From: Niebla homalea
Lineage: Eukaryota; Ascomycota; Lecanoromycetes; Lecanorales; Ramalinaceae
Reading direction: 5' to 3'
Length of the DNA stretch: 64,000 nucleotides
NCBI GenBank assembly: GCA_019925105.1
Contig: JAHGAU010000007.1
Span: 124,001 to 188,000, forward strand
Both the position numbers and the translations under genes were made by a program. The notes beneath the pieces are model-generated. The model was not told the origin of the DNA. It saw only the letters and a program-made list of their open reading frames with translations, and ran no database searches. Every line of letters starts with the position of its first letter. Position 1 is the stretch's first letter. Shown one piece after another: positions 58,975 to 64,000 of this stretch.

Positions 58975-60299
58975 GATCAACTCTCGATTACTGCACGAGG
59001 CTCGGAGGTGTCGAAATTTGAAAAGAAGAAGGTGATCACACTGGGTGCGACCAAGGTGGCACTAATGTGAGGGGGCTGTAGTAAGCTTATTATGAGAGAT
59101 TTTGTGGGAGGAGAGGGGTCGGAGCGAGCAAGTCGTTGCTTTACGGGCGTTGATAGGCGGATGAGGTTGAGAAAGCTACAGCGACGCCTCCTCTCATTTG
59201 ATGGCCGGGTCGAGATAAGGCGAAAGTAGTAACAATGATGGTGATGAGGGGAGGAGAGGATGTTTAATGATGGTGGAAGTGAGGCTCTCGTGACATCTTA
59301 CGGCGTAGGTCGCGGGCTGGCAGTTATTAATTGTACGTACGTAGTAGTGATGTACGCTGTAGCATCCATGATATTCTATAATCCAATTATTGCGAAGGCC
59401 AAAGACAACCTTCTAACGGTCACTTCTGATTCGTGCATGGGATGCAAAACCATACGTCCGGCTCGCTTGAGCTCGCAATTTAGCGTGCATTTGCGGCATG
59501 GACATTGATGAACATCCCAAATCCCTCTTGTCCGGATTTGCCATATTCCCCGCTTCAAATATTACGCATGCATTTACAAGGCAGCAGCGATATATCATCT
59601 CAAAATTGTGTATCGGATAGCTTGATGCCCCTTCCTTGGTAGCTTTACCAAGTACGCCATTCCGTAACCCTGAGCTGATAAAATAGGTCGGTCAGGCTGG
59701 TCAGCAGTGACGTGAACCTACTGCGAGACCTTTAATATCAGAATAGACTTCTGACCAGTCATACTGCCATACAGAATGGCACGCTTGGCGCCAATATCAC
59801 GCAGCAGACTGTGCTTCACGTTGGATTATACAGCCAACAGCAACCTGGTAAATGTCCAAGGCAGGATCGCTGCTCTGTATGTTGTACGAGGCAGATGACA
59901 CGGCTCGTACATGCACTGTGACGCCGTGGCTGTCTGTCAGACCCGTTCTGTTCCTGGATCAGCAGCCAGCACCATGATCTGCAACTTGAAACTCTGGATA
60001 ACCAATCAAGCCTGGTTTCAGATGAAGAGAACGCAAATGCTGCAGCCACGCTAAGACGTGGGAAATCATGGACTTGGTACAGAACATAAAGTGTGGCCTT
60101 ATCGCTTCCATCTGCCTAGGCAATTTCATGATGGGCTTTTTGAGATTGTCAGGTCAATCTGCTCGGGGCGACTTCCAATTTTCAAGCCAAAGCAGTATAT
60201 CTTGTGCTTTTGACTCAACACCATATTTGGTCGAAGGAGTTCCAATTGCTATAAACGAACTGTACAAACACCACGCTGCACCCTTCTCCGCAATCCTCT
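58975..60299. other. intergenic upstream of the permease
   Basis: 1.3 kb, no gene recognised. ACGTACGTA palindrome at about 59335-59343. Confidence 0.45.
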
Positions 60300-61091
60300 T
60301 CAAGTGACATCTACTGCATTTTCACGAGGTCCGTGTAGCACGCATTCAGAATTGGCCACATCTGTGGTCTTTGATGGTCCCTTGGAGACAGCGAATGGCG
60401 ACCTCTCCAGATCTCCCATCACGACCGCAAATGGTGGCGGATCTTTCTGGAAGAACCACAACGTCCTTTGATCTACCACTTTTTGCTTGATGATCAGCAT
60501 ATGGTCCCAAGGGTTCGTAAAGCCAGCCTCGCGAATGCCATCGATCGCATCCGGTATCGGAATATTGAGATCTTCGAGCTGGAAGTAATCCCACGCTTCC
60601 GGTATCTTCTGCCCTTCCACCACTCCAGGCTGGTTCCATTTCCCCCATGCTCCGGCTTTGGTGCTAATCTCCACAACCTTGCCGTCGATGCGCAGATACG
60701 AAAGCTTGGCTGACGAAAAATATACGTTGCCGTCTTGTTCTTGGCCGGCCATGGGGGTAGCACTGATGGCGAAGAGCACCGGCATGGGTGTGGACCAGCT
60801 GTGCATGAGGAAGTTGGCCGTAAAGAGATTCGCTCTCAAGGTTGGTGACTGTGCTACCTTTGGATTGTATCCTGACAGATTTGTCACTGGACATCCTGGC
60901 AGGAATTGGCCTACGTTGTCGGGAACTTGGACGAGGGTCTGGTTGCTTATCCTCAAGCCTGATTGCCGAGTGTTGTCGATCGAAGGTAACAAGAGGTTTG
61001 GAAAAGTATGTGGTATTGTGAAAGAAAGAGAGACCTCTATGACAGCCGCTACCAACCACGGCGACTTGAGGAGGCTGGCGTAATAGACCAT
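60300..61091 (-). CDS. secreted-like protein of unknown function
   Basis: Single uninterrupted frame of 263 residues. The N-terminus MVYYASLLKSPWLVAAVIEV, then SLSFTIP, looks like a signal peptide of about 25 residues. The body has a regular alternation of hydrophobic and polar residues with several Asn-glycosylation sites (NQT, NLS) and segments such as KLSYLRIDGKVVEISTKAG, GAWGKWNQPG and WFFQKDPPPFAVVMGDLERS. I do not recognise the family. It is the only gene supported between the permease and 63.1 kb. A downstream intron cannot be excluded but is not needed. Confidence 0.55.
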   Translation of the reverse strand: MVYYASLLKSPWLVAAVIEVSLSFTIPHTFPNLLLPSIDNTRQSGLRISNQTLVQVPDNVGQFLPGCPVTNLSGYNPKVAQSPTLRANLFTANFLMHSWSTPMPVLFAISATPMAGQEQDGNVYFSSAKLSYLRIDGKVVEISTKAGAWGKWNQPGVVEGQKIPEAWDYFQLEDLNIPIPDAIDGIREAGFTNPWDHMLIIKQKVVDQRTLWFFQKDPPPFAVVMGDLERSPFAVSKGPSKTTDVANSECVLHGPRENAVDVT

Positions 61092-63137
61092 TCTTGTGTC
61101 TCTCCAGTCACAAAGTCCTCAAGGAGGATATGCAAACGCAGAACGGCAAAGCGCTTGAGATGAACGCTCTTTAAACAACGTGCCCTGGTAACCTTTCATT
61201 TGACTGGTCGCGAAGCGCAAGTAGGCCCTGCTCAGTAAGTTGAGACATGTTAAGACTCCAACCATGTGCTCGGACATTAGCCTGTCTATTGCAATGACAT
61301 TACTCTCGCATTTGCTTCAAAAAAGATCATTATGCAGGCTCGTCTAATAAGTGCAATTACGATCCATTGATGAGTCTTCAACAAGCCTGCCAGGCGTGCA
61401 TAAGGGGGAAGCAGAAGATTCTCATGCGCTTGGCGCGCACGAGCTTTCGTCCGACTCAAGTGTAATATTTCTTGCGCCTCTTGCGATGGGTCCGTAAAAG
61501 ATGCGATATTCAAGACATTGTGATGGAGCATTAATAAGTGACCTCCTCCATTGGCCACTCGTATGTCTGTGCGATACTCAGCTTCGCTACAGTCCACGTC
61601 AACTTCCCGAGGTAGACATTCACAAACCTTTCTGTGAGAACTCTTTGCACTCGATGTCTTGGCTGTCTCAATCTGGCCCCAGTCATAGGCAAGGGCGGAG
61701 TAAGATAGACCGGCCATCACCTTTTACGGACGGTGGATGTTGCACATATCCAGAGCAGAGATCATTCACTAAATATGACTTCCCCAGCGAGACTCACTCA
61801 GCAGGTCATGAAATATCACGCTCGACTTTCTGAGTAGACTGGACACGTGTTCATCCAAGGTCGGGAAATTCATCCTAGCGACGATACAATTCCAAAGTTT
61901 GCATGTCAGCCGCATTTGACTTATGCAGAGCTACAATTTGTACGACATGCTCTACGAATAGGGACGGGATCTTTCCAGCTTCTTCAGCAATTATGCTGGC
62001 TTGTAGGCTGGCATCCGCGGCCCCTCTTTCGAGTGCTTCATTCTACCAAGCCCCCTATCGACCTTTCTTCGCCAGCTGATAATAACCCTTTCCTCTCTTC
62101 GACCCCCTCTCTCGTTTCCCGTCTTCCGCTTCCCCTCCCCCATCACACACACCTTACTCCCATCTTGACCCCTCCCAAACCACCAAACACCCAGTTCTAC
62201 ACGTCCCCTTCCCCCCTTAGGGTCAGGAATCACGAGCTCTCCATCACACCAACGTTTCATATCTTCTCCACCACCCCGTTCCCGGCCAGTCGCTCATTTC
62301 TCCCGTCATACCTGCCTGCAATCCCTCAAATCCATGATGGCCCGTGAAACCTATGGGCTGTATAGTTTAGATGGCGGAGCGCGTGGTCATCTTCTGCGTA
62401 TGTGACGTCTACCGGTTCGGTACGTCTACTGGTTTGGTGAAAGGTGTATTATTAGGGGGTAAGAAGGTGAAGGCGGAGGGTAAGTAACATGGTGAGTTGC
62501 ATCACCAATAAAAAAAACAATATGACGTTCTGAGAAACCACAAAGCGAATTGAATTCCCTTGTCATCGTCTTAGCTACTCCACTCATGACTCGCTAGGTA
62601 TCTGCCATGTTCTCGAGAGATGGCCCTAGAGATAGATAGGAGTGGGCTTGAGGCAGGTCGGCCATCCAGGACATCAAGATCTTTCAAGGAAAAGGGGAAG
62701 CCAGCAATCACAGGTCGGAAGATATCGTGAGTGAAACCTTTTCGAACCATCTGAAACGGACCAATGTTGACCCTTGGACACATGCGCAGACCATACCAAT
62801 ATTCGCGGTGGTCTTGAAGAGTTTGGAGACATCCGAGTAGAGATCAGCGGTAGCGCTCTTTCAATTCAAAATTTTACATCAGAAGACTTCATGGATGCAC
62901 TGTAAGAGATTCAATTATATCCGAACTGTGATAGATCCCTATTCAACCATCTCTTGTGATCATCCAGCAGCTGGTGATCAGGCAAAGGTGAAGCCATGAC
63001 CTCACTGCCCTAAGATCGTGCCCTACTCACGTCCAAATCAAGCATCATCGACAACCGGACTTTTTCTTCCAAACCACTCCATTCATAGTCCCTCAGCATA
63101 TCCGGCAGCCTACGCGAACCCCATCTGACCACTCTCG
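61092..63137. other. gene-poor interval, 2 kb
   Basis: Frames at 61286-61720 (minus) and 61847-62347 (plus) are open but lack family features; the latter is Pro/Ser/Thr-biased from a C-rich tract. Short direct repeat TCTACYGGTTYGGT at 62409-62434. Nothing supported as a gene. Confidence 0.4.
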
Positions 63138-64000
63138 ATGGCAATGAACGTATGTCCACACTCTCATCTCTCCCTCCTCTAGCAATCCACCTAACCTCAC
63201 CTCCATAGGCCCCCCACCCCACACTCACACCCTTGACCTCCCCACCCTCCCAATCCTACATCCACCCCACCCCCTCAATCCCCACCACGCCCTCCCTCCT
63301 ATCCCGCCAAAACTCCTTCTTCACCACCCCGCACCCGCCTCACCGCCTCACCACCGCCCGCTCCGTTCCCTCCACCCCAGCCACCGCAGCCACAAAACCC
63401 CGCCGCCAACGAAAGCGCGATGGCGATGGCGGTGACAACGACGACGACGACGATTGGCTCATCCGCACGGCCTCGCACCTCACCATGTCTCGGCTGGAGG
63501 AAAAAGGGGTGAGTTGGCTGGCCGCGCGTGAATCTTCCACGAGCCTCCGTGATGATGATGATGATGATGATGAGCGCGGAGGGCCATTGTACTACAGCGC
63601 CAGTGCTTCGCGGCAGAGGAGTTATGCTTCTATTGCGGGAGGAGCGGCGGGGAGGAAGAGTAGGAGGGGCAGTGCGGAGGGGAGGAGGAGGAGGATGATG
63701 GGGGGGGATGAGATGGGTGGGGTTGGGGTACCGCCCGTCACCATGCAGGGACCGGATTTTGTGGATGAGCGGGATGAGCGGGAGATGAGGGATGTGTTGG
63801 GGATGGGGGGCGTGGAGGATGAGGAGGTGGGGGATGCGAGTGAGGACGGGGATGGGGAGGTGGGGGTGTATGCTAATGATAGAGAGATGAGACGGGTGGT
63901 TATGGGGAGGATTGGTGGGTGGGTTGATTGGGCTGTTGGGTGGATGGATTTTAGGGATGGAGTTGCAGGGGATGAGGACATGGAGGAGGAGGGAGATGGG
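63138..64000 (+). CDS. DUF3984-like fungal protein, 5' part
   Basis: First exon 63138-63149 (MAMN), intron with GTATGT donor and CTAACC branch to CCATAG, then exon from 63209 open to the window end (264 codons), so the gene is 3'-truncated here. The protein starts Ser/Pro/Thr-rich (APHPTLTPLTSPPSQSYIHP), has a nuclear-type basic patch KPRRQRKR, an acidic run, and the diagnostic segment DWLIRTASHLTMSRLEEKG then VSWLAARESSTSL, which I associate with the fungal DUF3984 family. Further on it alternates basic and acidic low-complexity tracts. Function unknown in any species to my knowledge. The very short first exon is inferred and could be replaced by another start. Confidence 0.6.

Noticed and set aside
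61286..61720. 144-codon minus-strand frame
   Set aside because: No family resemblance; composition not clearly coding. Left unannotated.

Overview
The window is a gene-rich stretch of nuclear DNA from a filamentous ascomycete (Pezizomycotina). Most genes carry short introns (about 50-120 nt) with GTRNGT-like donors, CTRAC/CTGAC-type branch points 10-25 nt before a YAG, and the encoded proteins are fungal family types: CYS3/MetR-like bZIP, fungal rhodopsin-like 7TM domain, ECM25-like RhoGAP, UFD2, GUT2, MTR-like amino acid permease and GT34 glycosyltransferase. I cannot fix the class from sequence alone; Dothideomycetes or a relative is a guess.

Layout. 0-4 kb: the 3' end of a peroxisomal SCP-x-type thiolase, a cupin gene whose reading frame looks broken in C-rich runs, a 460-bp inverted-repeat element, and a secreted SGNH esterase. 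4-9 kb: poor in genes, with coding-like fragments that may be a decayed gene and a long 9-bp minisatellite. 9-13 kb: a secreted protein of unknown function and a five-exon F-box/LRR gene. 13-24 kb: a possible small basic protein, a Golgi GT34 glycosyltransferase, an ER-type DnaJ protein and the E4 ubiquitin ligase UFD2. 25-32 kb: an ECM25-like CRAL-TRIO/RhoGAP protein, a second inverted-repeat element, an aldo-keto reductase and a CYS3-like bZIP regulator. 32-38 kb: two membrane-transport genes on the same strand, one a fusion of a PTH11-type 7TM domain with a fucose-permease-type MFS transporter, the other a sugar transporter. 39-49 kb: an FAD monooxygenase, mitochondrial glycerol-3-phosphate dehydrogenase, NADP-glutamate dehydrogenase and a second aldo-keto reductase with a 14-nt micro-exon. 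50-64 kb: a secreted Gly-Thr repeat protein, a third inverted-repeat element in a long gene-poor stretch, a conserved Gln/Ser-rich protein, an MTR-like amino acid permease, a secreted-like unknown protein, and the 5' part of a DUF3984-like gene that runs off the window.

Most of the loci are housekeeping or nutrient metabolism (nitrogen assimilation, glycerol shuttle, protein quality control, sugar and amino acid uptake). There is no biosynthetic backbone enzyme, so no secondary-metabolite cluster is claimed. The most unusual single locus is the 7TM/MFS fusion at 32.5-35.5 kb. The three inverted-repeat elements are unrelated to each other by eye and mark the gene-poor intervals. Exon models below were built by hand: each junction was checked for reading phase, but none has transcript support.
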